Positions 1 through 5,931 of a stretch of 8,045 nt of DNA are shown here, in pieces. The stretch's first letter is position 1; each line of letters opens with the position of its first letter. The notes below the pieces were generated by a model. The model had not been told where the DNA came from and did no database searches. It was given only the letters and a program-made list of their open reading frames with translations. This stretch comes from Phycisphaerales bacterium (GTDB lineage Bacteria > Planctomycetota > Phycisphaerae > Phycisphaerales > SM1A02), in the NCBI GenBank assembly GCA_007127615.1, contig SKZB01000127.1:1-8045 (forward strand), given 5' to 3'. The translations under genes were made by a program, and so were the position numbers.

Positions 1-111
1 AATCTGAAGGCGGGCGATCGTCTCATCGCCGCGGCCCGCGTCGTGGAAGCGGAAGATGAGAGCGCGGAGGTGGACGAAGCCCCCGCCAGCCCGCCGGAGC
101 CGTCCGCATGA
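1..111 (+). CDS. gyrA: C-terminal end of probable DNA gyrase subunit A (5' end outside window)
   Basis: Frame 1 is open from the first base to a TGA at 109-111 and gives 36 residues beginning NLKAGDRLIAAARVVEAEDE. A 'NLK-GDR(L)-x-A-ARV' strand followed by an acidic, Ala/Pro/Glu-rich tail is how the last blade of the GyrA C-terminal beta-pinwheel and its acidic tail normally look. GyrA is the breakage-reunion subunit of DNA gyrase, and its C-terminal domain wraps DNA. Only the last blade strand and tail are visible, so topoisomerase IV subunit A (ParC) cannot be excluded, and a less related protein is possible. The next gene is on the same strand after 112 bp. Confidence 0.55.
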   Translation, partial: NLKAGDRLIAAARVVEAEDESAEVDEAPASPPEPSA

Positions 112-162
112 TCCCGCACCGGTGAGAACGCCGCGGTCTCGATTCGTGTTATGCTGCCACTT

Positions 163-185
163 CTGCGGCCCGCGATCGGTCGCAG
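163..185 (+). terminator. Candidate hairpin between gyrA and the STAS gene
   Basis: CTGCGGCC (163-170) can pair with GGTCGCAG (178-185). This gives an 8-bp stem with one G-U pair around a 7-nt loop. It lies 52 bp after the gyrA-like stop and 39 bp before the STAS start. No T-run follows, so it is not a classical intrinsic terminator. It could be a Rho-type 3' end, a leader structure of the next gene, or chance in GC-rich DNA. Confidence 0.3.
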
Positions 186-206
186 TGTCGAGGGGGTTGA
201 TCTGCC

Positions 207-216
207 GAGGTGGGAG
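207..216 (+). promoter_or_regulatory. Ribosome binding site of the STAS gene
   Basis: A purine-rich GAGGTGGGAG run ends 7 nt before the ATG at 224. It supports the short 112-residue protein over the long upstream-extended frame that starts at 56. Confidence 0.6.
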
Positions 217-223
217 AAGCCCG

Positions 224-562
224 ATGGCCCTGAACAACTGGTCGGAAAACATCACGATCGCGGAGTTGAACGATGAGCCCGCATTCTCCGAAGATATGGA
301 ACTGCTGATCCGCGAGGTCGATGAGCCGGAAACCACGCCCGACGTCATCGTGGACCTGAAGGCCGTCAACACCGTCAGCTCGTCCAATCTCGCGCAGCTT
401 CTCCGGTTGCGGAAGAAACTCGACGGTCGCGGCCGGCGCCTGCGCATCTGTTCGGTGAACGACAAGGTCTGGAGCGTCCTCATCACAACGGGACTGGACG
501 CGGTCTTCGAGTTTACCGATGACGTCACCACCTCTCTGGCGTCCCTTCAGATCGAAAACTGA
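224..562 (+). CDS. STAS-domain protein, anti-sigma factor antagonist-like
   Basis: A 112-residue protein that is a single STAS domain, the fold of SpoIIAA/RsbV-type anti-anti-sigma factors. The family normally binds, and is phosphorylated by, a switch kinase/anti-sigma factor. Visible features are the core strand VIVDLKAVNTV (residues 41-51) followed by SSSNLAQLLRLRKKL (52-66). This is the helix carrying the phosphorylatable serine; S54 aligns with the SpoIIAA phosphoserine. The usual D-S-S-G is S-S-S-N here, so the conserved Asp and Gly are both replaced, a variant I associate with planctomycete STAS proteins. The second half (WSVLITTGLDAVFEF, 83-97) is the typical C-terminal STAS helix and strand. 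The start at 224 is chosen for the ribosome binding site and because the family begins there; upstream codons read as Arg/Pro-rich noise. obgE follows 33 bp downstream on the same strand. No switch kinase or phosphatase partner lies in the window, so its partner is unknown. Confidence 0.88.
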   Translation: MALNNWSENITIAELNDEPAFSEDMELLIREVDEPETTPDVIVDLKAVNTVSSSNLAQLLRLRKKLDGRGRRLRICSVNDKVWSVLITTGLDAVFEFTDDVTTSLASLQIEN

Positions 563-595
563 AACCACGTCCGATGCTCCCGATTCGAATCGATC

Positions 596-1657
596 ATGCT
601 CATTGACCAGGCCATCATCTACGTGCGCGCCGGAAAGGGCGGCGATGGATGCGTCAGCTTCCGCCGGGAGAAGTTCATTCCCAAGGGCGGGCCGGACGGC
701 GGGGACGGCGGGGACGGCGGCGACGTTGTGCTCATCGGCGACGCCAGCGAATCCACCCTGCTCGGGGTGACCCAGTATCCCCACAAACGCGCTCAGCGCG
801 GTGAGCAGGGCCGTGGCAAGTCCATGCACGGCGCCGACGGCGAGGATTGTGAGGTCCGGGTCCCCCTGGGCACGCTCGTCGTCAACGAGGAGACCGGCGA
901 GCGCATTGCGGATATCAGCGAGGACGGTCAACGCGTGATCGTGGCCCGCGGCGGAGAGGGCGGGAAGGGCAACGAGCAGTTCAAGTCCGCCACGCACCAG
1001 ACGCCGCGCGAATTCACGCCGGGCGGGAACGGTGAGGAGTGGACGCTCCGCCTCGAACTGAAACTCATCGCCGACGTCGGCCTGATCGGCATGCCGAACG
1101 CCGGAAAATCCACCATGTTGCGGGCCGTCAGTCGCGCGACGCCCAAGGTGGCGGACTATCCCTTCACCACGTTGGCGCCCCACCTGGGAATCGCGGAACT
1201 GCCCGGCCATCGCCGGCTGGTTTTTGCGGATATTCCCGGATTGATCGAAGGCGCCGCGGAGGGGGCCGGACTCGGGCACGACTTTCTTCGGCATATCGAA
1301 CGCACCACCCTGCTCCTGCACGTGATCGATCTCGCGCCCGTGGACGGCAGTGATCCGGTGGAGAACTATCGCGCCATTCGGCGAGAGTTGGATGCGTACG
1401 AGGGGGCGATCCTCAGCGAGAAGACCGAGCTGATCGCGCTGAACAAGCTCGATCTGGTGCCGGAGTCAGAGCGGGAAACACTTCTGCGCAAAGTGATCTC
1501 GGGTCTCAAGCCCGGCCGCGAAACCGTCATTCTGCGCCTCAGTGGCGCCACCGGCGAAGGCATTCCGGAAATGCTCGACGCGTGCTGGCGCGTTCTGCAC
1601 CCGCCGGAAGAGGAAACCGACGGTTGGGCCAGGGATCGGCTCACCCGGCAGTCGTAG
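596..1657 (+). CDS. obgE: Obg-family GTPase ObgE/CgtA
   Basis: A 353-residue GTPase that acts in late assembly of the 50S ribosomal subunit and is linked to stress and cell-cycle signalling in bacteria. Residues 1-158 form the glycine-rich Obg fold, including the RAGKGGDGCVSFRREKF start, the GGDGGDGGD loop at 35-43 and ARGGEGGKGN at 117-126. The G domain follows. It has the P-loop GMPNAGKST (165-173), switch I YPFTTL (188-193), G3 DIPGLIEGA (212-220), G4 NKLD (283-286) and G5 SGATGEG (316-322). All nucleotide-binding motifs are intact. The C-terminal OCT domain found in some homologues is absent; the protein ends soon after the G domain, at a length common for Obg. The ATG at 596 starts exactly at the conserved Obg N-terminus although no clear Shine-Dalgarno precedes it. 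It may be co-transcribed with the STAS gene 33 bp upstream. obgE often sits with rplU-rpmA in other bacteria; those genes are not adjacent here. Confidence 0.97.
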   Translation: MLIDQAIIYVRAGKGGDGCVSFRREKFIPKGGPDGGDGGDGGDVVLIGDASESTLLGVTQYPHKRAQRGEQGRGKSMHGADGEDCEVRVPLGTLVVNEETGERIADISEDGQRVIVARGGEGGKGNEQFKSATHQTPREFTPGGNGEEWTLRLELKLIADVGLIGMPNAGKSTMLRAVSRATPKVADYPFTTLAPHLGIAELPGHRRLVFADIPGLIEGAAEGAGLGHDFLRHIERTTLLLHVIDLAPVDGSDPVENYRAIRRELDAYEGAILSEKTELIALNKLDLVPESERETLLRKVISGLKPGRETVILRLSGATGEGIPEMLDACWRVLHPPEEETDGWARDRLTRQS

Positions 1658-1726
1658 CGTGGCGTCATGCCCCGCGGCTCACCGGAAGGGATTTCTCACT
1701 CCCGATGAGACTTTTCCCGTGCCGAG

Positions 1727-1746
1727 CGGGTCATCCCCATGATCCG
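1727..1746. terminator. Hairpin between convergent obgE and VWA gene, candidate bidirectional terminator
   Basis: CGGGTCAT (1727-1734) pairs with ATGATCCG (1739-1746). This makes an 8-bp stem with one G-U pair (as + strand RNA) closed by a CCCC tetraloop. It lies 69 bp past the obgE stop and 87 bp past the VWA stop, in the only gap between these converging genes. There is no T-tract on either side, but a C-rich tandem repeat follows directly. A role in transcript ends is inferred from position and structure. Confidence 0.42.
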
Positions 1747-1782
1747 GATGGCCCCCCGATGGCCCCCCAATGGTCCCCCCCC
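1747..1782. repeat. 11-bp C-tract tandem repeat, three units
   Basis: Two perfect copies of GATGGCCCCCC (1747-1757 and 1758-1768) are followed by a degenerate third, AATGGTCCCCCC plus two more C (1769-1782). On the minus strand this reads as G6, G6 and G8 runs separated by 5-6 nt, a pattern able to form a G-quadruplex. It lies 52-87 nt beyond the stop codon of the VWA gene, in its likely 3' untranslated region. No coding potential was recognised. Confidence 0.75.
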
Positions 1783-1833
1783 GATGATCGCTAAGTTCCC
1801 GAACGCCCGAAGCGCTCCGGATGAGCATCTGTT

Positions 1834-3327
1834 TCAGCGCAACAACTCGGTGTAGTGTCGAACGAACGCCATGAACGCCTGGTCGATTTCGTCGGATCGT
1901 TCCAGACCGAGCAGTTCCGCCAGGATGAGCGCGTAGTCGTCGAGAGTCCACAGGCGTCCGCCCCCGGCCTCGGCGATCTCTTTGAAGTCGCGGACGGGCG
2001 CGTTGATCGGCTCGACCACCTGCGTTCGAATGCCGCCGCGCGTTCGGGCGCGCTCGGCCAGCCGAATGCACGTGCCGGCTTCGCCGCGATGCGGCGGGCC
2101 GTCGCCGATCAGGATGACCAGTCGCTCAACGTGTTCGCGCCACGGCATGGCGTAGGAATCATGCAGGGCGGCGAGCACCGATTCGCTCGGTCGCCCCCCG
2201 TGCACCGCTTCCTGAAGCCAGGTCTGGAGCAGGACCGCCTCGGCGTCGGGCGTCAGCCGGATCGGTCGGGTGACGAAATCATGATCGACATCCCGGAACG
2301 CCACCAGGCCGAACCGGGGCGATTCGGTGATGTCCTGCAGAAAGAGCATCGTGTCGCTGAGGATCGACTGCGTTCGGCTGAAGATCGGCGACATGCTGCC
2401 GGTGCAATCCAGCGCGAAGACCAGGTCGATCCGCCGCTCCGGCCACTGCTGCACGTACGACTCGAACCGTGCGAACGCATCCACATTCAGTTCGGCAAGA
2501 AAGGATCGCTCGCCCGGCGGGCGGGGGTGCGGGTTCGGCGGATCGCGCCGCGTTTCGGCGAGCTCGACCCGCCGGCCGTTCTCACGGAACCAGCGCATCC
2601 AGTCGTGTCGTGAAAACAGGCCCCGCACGCCGGTCATGGCGCTCAGCCGGGGGCTCAGCAGTCCACCCTGGGCGCGGTCCATACGCAGCATCACCGATCT
2701 CACGGTGTCCGCCGCATCCGCGACCAGACCATCCCTGCCGCTTACCGCTGCAATCTCCGCGCCGAGCAGCCGCTCATCCAGTCGGTGGGACCGCAGAAGA
2801 AAACGCACGCCCCGTTGGACGCGCCCGGCATCCACTTCGTAGCCGAAGCGAAGTGCGGTGCGAATCACGCGCGGTTCGGCTTCCTCCGCGAACCATCCCT
2901 CGCCCTGTTCGATGCTGCGCTCCGCGAGGGATCGAATGGCATTGGCGCGAACCCGCCAGTCGGGGTCGTTTTGAACAAACTCGATCAACCGATCCCGCGT
3001 GGGGGCGCAGTCGAATCGCTCCAGGCGAATGGCGGCGAGGGCCCGTGCCGGCCAGTGCGGCGCTGATTCGAGTTCCCTCAGCACCTGACGTTCGAGGGTC
3101 GGCGCCGCTTCGAGGGTGCGGCCGGCGCCCGGCATCTCCGGGCGGTCGATTTCCACGCGGCCATCGTCTTCCGGATCATCGGTCGCGCCTTCGGCCGCCG
3201 CCGGTTCACCGGGGAGCTCCGCCGCCGAGGTGACGGGAGCAGTCGCCGGCCACCACAGCATCGGACCGATCAGACCGATCGCGCAGACCCGGATGTCGAA
3301 CCATCTGCGGAAGCCCAAAGCGGCCAT
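1834..3327 (-). CDS. Exported von Willebrand factor A domain protein with HEAT-like N-terminal region
   Basis: A 497-residue protein. Residues 1-36 look like a signal peptide: basic start (FRRWFDIR), hydrophobic stretch 14-32, and an AxA-like SAA|E site near 36. An acidic low-complexity segment (40-65) follows. Helical repeats at about 75-140 (for example HWPARALAAIRLE and DPDWRVRANAIRSLAER) resemble HEAT/armadillo units and continue less clearly to about 215. The VWA domain runs from about 299 to 475. LVFALDCTGSMS (302-313) gives the MIDAS motif as D307-x-T309-x-S311, with Thr where Ser is more usual. GGRPSES (377-383) and IGDGPPH (407-413) supply the other loop positions. VWA domains bind metal and protein ligands; no enzymatic activity is visible. 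The start at 3327 is preferred because it begins the signal peptide and avoids overlap with the upstream gene; no strong Shine-Dalgarno is present. The 3D-domain gene ends 80 bp upstream on the same strand, so the two may form an envelope-related operon. The exact ligand is unknown. Confidence 0.85.
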   Translation of the reverse strand: MAALGFRRWFDIRVCAIGLIGPMLWWPATAPVTSAAELPGEPAAAEGATDDPEDDGRVEIDRPEMPGAGRTLEAAPTLERQVLRELESAPHWPARALAAIRLERFDCAPTRDRLIEFVQNDPDWRVRANAIRSLAERSIEQGEGWFAEEAEPRVIRTALRFGYEVDAGRVQRGVRFLLRSHRLDERLLGAEIAAVSGRDGLVADAADTVRSVMLRMDRAQGGLLSPRLSAMTGVRGLFSRHDWMRWFRENGRRVELAETRRDPPNPHPRPPGERSFLAELNVDAFARFESYVQQWPERRIDLVFALDCTGSMSPIFSRTQSILSDTMLFLQDITESPRFGLVAFRDVDHDFVTRPIRLTPDAEAVLLQTWLQEAVHGGRPSESVLAALHDSYAMPWREHVERLVILIGDGPPHRGEAGTCIRLAERARTRGGIRTQVVEPINAPVRDFKEIAEAGGGRLWTLDDYALILAELLGLERSDEIDQAFMAFVRHYTELLR

Positions 3328-3407
3328 GCCGTACTCTATTCGGGCCGCACGTCTCTTTCCTCGGGCGGCGGTTGATCGGGGCTTGATGGCTTGCCTGGCG
3401 GGCTGCT

Positions 3408-4151
3408 TTACCGGCGGCGGCGGTGGTTCTGGCGGAAGCCGTTCGGTTCGCCGTCGGCGTAATCCCAGATCGTCACGCTCAACTCCTGAACGCCCCATTG
3501 CAGGGCCTGTTCGTGAGTGGCGTAGAGCACATCCAGCCGGCTGCCCTTGATCGCGCCGCCGCGATCGAGCACGGGCACCACGTTCTCGTGGTCGTAACCG
3601 GGAATCGAGACCAGCGACCCGAACGGCAATATTCGTTCATCCGCCGCGACCAGCCGCATTCCGTTGGTCCAGACGGAATATCCGCTGGCGGTGATGCCGT
3701 CGGCCCACTTGCCGCAGGATCGCTCATCCGGACTGTAGGCGGTGACGACCATCGTCATCGTGCCGATCGGCCGAATCGGGCGGCCGTTGAACCAACGGAT
3801 CTCATCGGGGTCGATTTCGTCATCGTGCAGTTCGATCGCGGTGATCTCGACGTTTTCGTTCTCATCGGCAACTTTTGTCACCGTAGCGAGCGCGGAGCCG
3901 TCGCGATCGCGCGATTCGGACGTCACCGCGTCGTTCTTCGTGTCATCAGGATTCACGGTCTCCGCAGTTTCGTTCGATTCGGATTCCAGATCGCTGAGGT
4001 TCATCAGCAGGGGGGCGGTGACGGGTGAGGCGATCAGCGCGCCCACGACCATGCCGACGATCAGAATGACCAGAATCACGCCGATGCTGAACGTACCTTG
4101 CGCACGACGTTGCGATGACATCGCCGCCGAAAGCGGTTGCGTATCTCTCAT
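3408..4151 (-). CDS. Membrane-anchored 3D-domain protein, probable cell-wall enzyme
   Basis: A 247-residue protein with one N-terminal transmembrane or uncleaved signal segment (residues 21-42, FSIGVILVILIVGMVVGALI), then an acidic linker rich in Glu/Asp/Ser (about 52-118). The C-terminal 3D domain spans about 133-230. The three aspartates that name the family are visible: D151 in ADGITASG, D196 in PVLDRGGAIKG and D207 in SRLDVLY. The typical ERILPFGSLVSIPGY strand (172-186) lies between the first two. The 3D domain shares the double-psi barrel of MltA-type lytic transglycosylases and occurs in wall-active proteins such as YuiC and YocH, so peptidoglycan cleavage outside the membrane is likely but inferred. 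The tail ends in four arginines after the domain, which is unusual. Start 4151 is supported by a good ribosome binding site; an internal Met at residue 11 is the alternative. The VWA gene follows 80 bp downstream on the same strand. Confidence 0.88.
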   Translation of the reverse strand: MRDTQPLSAAMSSQRRAQGTFSIGVILVILIVGMVVGALIASPVTAPLLMNLSDLESESNETAETVNPDDTKNDAVTSESRDRDGSALATVTKVADENENVEITAIELHDDEIDPDEIRWFNGRPIRPIGTMTMVVTAYSPDERSCGKWADGITASGYSVWTNGMRLVAADERILPFGSLVSIPGYDHENVVPVLDRGGAIKGSRLDVLYATHEQALQWGVQELSVTIWDYADGEPNGFRQNHRRRR

Positions 4152-4161
4152 CTTTTGATTG

Positions 4162-4170
4162 TCCTCTTCC
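4162..4170 (-). promoter_or_regulatory. Ribosome binding site of the 3D-domain gene
   Basis: On the minus strand GGAAGAGGA ends 10 nt before the ATG at 4151. It is one of the stronger Shine-Dalgarno sequences in the window and fixes this start over the internal Met at residue 11. Confidence 0.6.
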
Positions 4171-4220
4171 CCAGAACCCGACCGCCGAATCTGCCCACCA
4201 CAGACATGTCCGACCGTCGT

Positions 4221-4248
4221 TTGTAAGGTTCTGAGTGTTTCCTATCTA
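4221..4248 (+). promoter_or_regulatory. Candidate sigma-70-like promoter for the 332-aa gene
   Basis: TTGTAA (4221-4226) and TATCTA (4243-4248) are spaced by 16 bp and match the -35/-10 consensus at 4 of 6 positions each. They would leave a leader of about 200 nt. This rests on consensus matching alone in one of the few AT-rich patches, and it nearly overlaps the opposite-strand candidate, so both may not be real. Confidence 0.25.
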
Positions 4249-4254
4249 CACACG

Positions 4255-4282
4255 ACTATACCCCATCCACCTCTGCCTGCAA
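4255..4282 (-). promoter_or_regulatory. Candidate sigma-70-like promoter for the 3D-domain gene
   Basis: On the minus strand TTGCAG (4282-4277) is followed after 16 bp by TATAGT (4260-4255), a 5-of-6 match to the -10 box. The transcript would start about 95 nt before the ATG at 4151. The -35 match is weak. Confidence 0.3.
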
Positions 4283-4463
4283 ACGAATCGGCGGACCGGG
4301 TGGGATTTGGGATGCCCTGTGCCGGATCGGGAAGACAGGGCGTCCCCGGGGCGCAATCCACGGCCGCCACCGCGGTTATCGGTCACTCCGGCCGCTCATT
4401 TCCGGCGCTCGGGGTCGATTTGTCCCGTCCCCGCCGGCCGATCTCAGCTAGCATGGCGAAGGT

Positions 4464-5462
4464 ATGAAGCAGTATCGGATCCGAACGGACCTTGAACGTC
4501 AGACCGTCAACGGCTACGCCCTGCCCCTCGGGCTCGAAGCCGGCGATCTCGTGCCCCCGCAGCAGGGGTACACCGTCGCCTACACCCCGGGCGAGGAGGA
4601 AGATCCGGACACGTACGTCTTTCAGATCGTGATCTCGCACGAACGCCTCAGGCCCCTGCTGGCCCGTTCGTTCGAGTTTCTGCCCGACGAAGTCTGCGCG
4701 ATCATCGAAATCGGCTCTCGCGATGCCTATCGCAGTATGGATGTCTTTCTCAGCAGCGAGACCATTCCGCTGAAATCCTTCCTCGCCACGTGGGAGGATA
4801 ACGAGCCCATCCTGCTCGAGGACGTCACCATCGGCGCGGGGGCCAACAGCGACGATCCGTTCGTCGAGGTCTTTCTCGATCAGTGGAAGGGCATCGCCAT
4901 TCACGTTCCGCTCAACATGCGCGATGACGTTGAAGAGATGCTGCAGCAGTTCGGGCTGGAGGAAGTCAATCAGACCTGGCCGGAGGACGCCTCGCCGGAC
5001 CTCGCCCGGGCGCAGGTGCGCCAGGTGCTGGATTTGACCGATGAGACCGCGCCGGACCTCGATGAGATTCTGCTCAACCTGCGGCACGACTGGCTGCTGG
5101 AGTTGAACATCGATCCCGAATCGAATGTCGATGAAGGTGGGCGGCATCTCGGCCTCACGCTCTGGCACGCGCTGGTGATCGTCGAGCCGGTCGACGAAGC
5201 GCGGCGCGAGAACGGCGAAGGGGCCTACGCCTCCATCTGGGCAACCGCCGGTTCGATGGATCAGATGGAAGAGCTGATCGAACTGGCGATTGAGCAGGAT
5301 CCGAAGTGGTCCTTCTCCGATATCTTTACCGTTGATCGCGTCGCTTATGATGAGCGGCCGGACGAACTCGTTGACCTCCCGCCGCGCCGCGACGAGGCGG
5401 AGATTCACCTCGTCTGGATCGAACCGTGGGGTGATCCGGCCGGGGAGGTTTCCAATGTCTGA
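4464..5462 (+). CDS. Unrecognised acidic cytoplasmic protein, coupled to YkgJ-like gene
   Basis: A 332-residue protein that I cannot place in a family. It is strongly acidic with many Asp/Glu, has a single cysteine (C78), and shows no signal peptide, membrane segment, P-loop or other catalytic motif. It reads as a mixed alpha/beta globular protein. Candidate strands include TYVFQIVIS (50-58), GIAIHVPL (143-150), HALVIVEPV (235-243) and EIHLVWIEPW (313-322). Helices include NMRDDVEEMLQQFGL (151-165) and SMDQMEELIELAIEQD (264-279). The start is well bounded: the frame has a TAG at 4449-4451 and the first ATG after it is 4464. A short AAGG just before the ATG is a poor ribosome binding site. The last 8 bp overlap the start of the YkgJ-like gene, so the two are almost certainly translated from one message and may work together. 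Codon use looks like its neighbours, and the protein reads as a real gene. Confidence 0.8.
   Translation: MKQYRIRTDLERQTVNGYALPLGLEAGDLVPPQQGYTVAYTPGEEEDPDTYVFQIVISHERLRPLLARSFEFLPDEVCAIIEIGSRDAYRSMDVFLSSETIPLKSFLATWEDNEPILLEDVTIGAGANSDDPFVEVFLDQWKGIAIHVPLNMRDDVEEMLQQFGLEEVNQTWPEDASPDLARAQVRQVLDLTDETAPDLDEILLNLRHDWLLELNIDPESNVDEGGRHLGLTLWHALVIVEPVDEARRENGEGAYASIWATAGSMDQMEELIELAIEQDPKWSFSDIFTVDRVAYDERPDELVDLPPRRDEAEIHLVWIEPWGDPAGEVSNV
5442..5448 (+). promoter_or_regulatory. Ribosome binding site of the YkgJ-like gene, inside the upstream gene
   Basis: GGGGAGG lies within the last codons of the 332-aa gene, 6 nt before the ATG at 5455. It decides the start, giving an 8-bp overlap typical of translational coupling, and rules out longer upstream-extended frames. 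Confidence 0.65.
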
Positions 5463-5931
5463 TCGCGATATTGACCCATCCTCAGCGAACGGCACCGAAT
5501 GGTACAAGGACGGACTGCGCTTCAGTTGCACGCAGTGCGGCAATTGCTGCACCGGCCCGCCCGGCGTGGTCTGGTTCAACGACGATGAAGCCGACGCCAT
5601 GGCGAAGAAGCTCGGCATCTCCCGCGCCTCGTTCTTCCGCAAGTACACCCGCAAGGTCGGTCAACGCCACTCCTTGAAAGAAAGGGTGACCGAGCACGGC
5701 CACGACTGCGTGTTTCTGGATCGGGAAAGCCAACCGGGCCGGGCCGTCTGCTCGCTGTACGAAGCGCGTCCGACGCAGTGCCGCACCTGGCCGTTCTGGC
5801 CCGAAAACCTGCACTCGCCCATGACCTGGCGTGCCGTCAAACGCGCCACGCCCTGCCCCGGGATGGACCACGGCAAGCTCGTCCCCGTCGAAGAGATTCG
5901 CATTCAGCGCGACTCTCATCTCGATGAGTGA
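5455..5931 (+). CDS. YkgJ-family cysteine-cluster protein (putative Zn/Fe-binding)
   Basis: A 158-residue protein with the defining C-x2-C-x2-C-C cluster near the N-terminus (CTQCGNCC, residues 25-32). Further cysteines follow at 85, 99 (AVCSLYEARPTQC), 109 and 134 (ATPCPGM). Eight cysteines in this order fit the YkgJ / CxxCxxCC family, thought to bind a zinc or iron-sulfur centre. Its biochemical role is not established. The segment RPTQCRTWPFWP (105-116) is typical of the family. The protein is cytoplasmic, with no signal or membrane segment. It overlaps the 332-aa gene by 8 bp and has a strong internal ribosome binding site. Its last 16 bp overlap the end of pyrB on the opposite strand, so the two genes converge with no terminator between them. 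Confidence 0.9.
   Translation: MSDRDIDPSSANGTEWYKDGLRFSCTQCGNCCTGPPGVVWFNDDEADAMAKKLGISRASFFRKYTRKVGQRHSLKERVTEHGHDCVFLDRESQPGRAVCSLYEARPTQCRTWPFWPENLHSPMTWRAVKRATPCPGMDHGKLVPVEEIRIQRDSHLDE

Larger units (their letters stand above)
4152..4463. other. Divergent intergenic region (312 bp), likely two promoters, no gene seen
   Basis: This lies between the starts of the 3D-domain gene (minus) and the 332-aa gene (plus). The most AT-rich patch is about 4219-4262 and holds the promoter-like boxes listed separately. I see no RNA gene, no convincing riboswitch and no conserved small protein. Open frames crossing it (for example 4159-4467) have no family signature and read as shadows. Confidence 0.6.

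Noticed and set aside
56..223. Upstream-extended start of the STAS protein at 56
   Set aside because: The extension is Arg/Pro-rich, overlaps the end of the gyrA-like gene, and the ATG at 224 has its own ribosome binding site.
698..724. Three near-perfect 9-bp repeats inside obgE
   Set aside because: They encode the GGDGGDGGD loop that is normal for the Obg fold, so this is family sequence and not a mobile or regulatory repeat.
149..1321. Long minus-strand open frame (390 codons) opposite the STAS gene and obgE
   Set aside because: It is antisense to two confidently identified genes, has no family motif, and is what GC-rich codon bias produces on the opposite strand.
3328..3498. N-terminal extension of the VWA protein up to 3498
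   Set aside because: It would overlap the 3D-domain gene and adds an Arg/Pro-rich stretch before a good signal peptide that begins at 3327.
4453..4467. Tiny four-codon frame overlapping the start of the 332-aa gene by an ATGA junction
   Set aside because: It has no ribosome binding site and is too short to assess; overlap by chance is likely.
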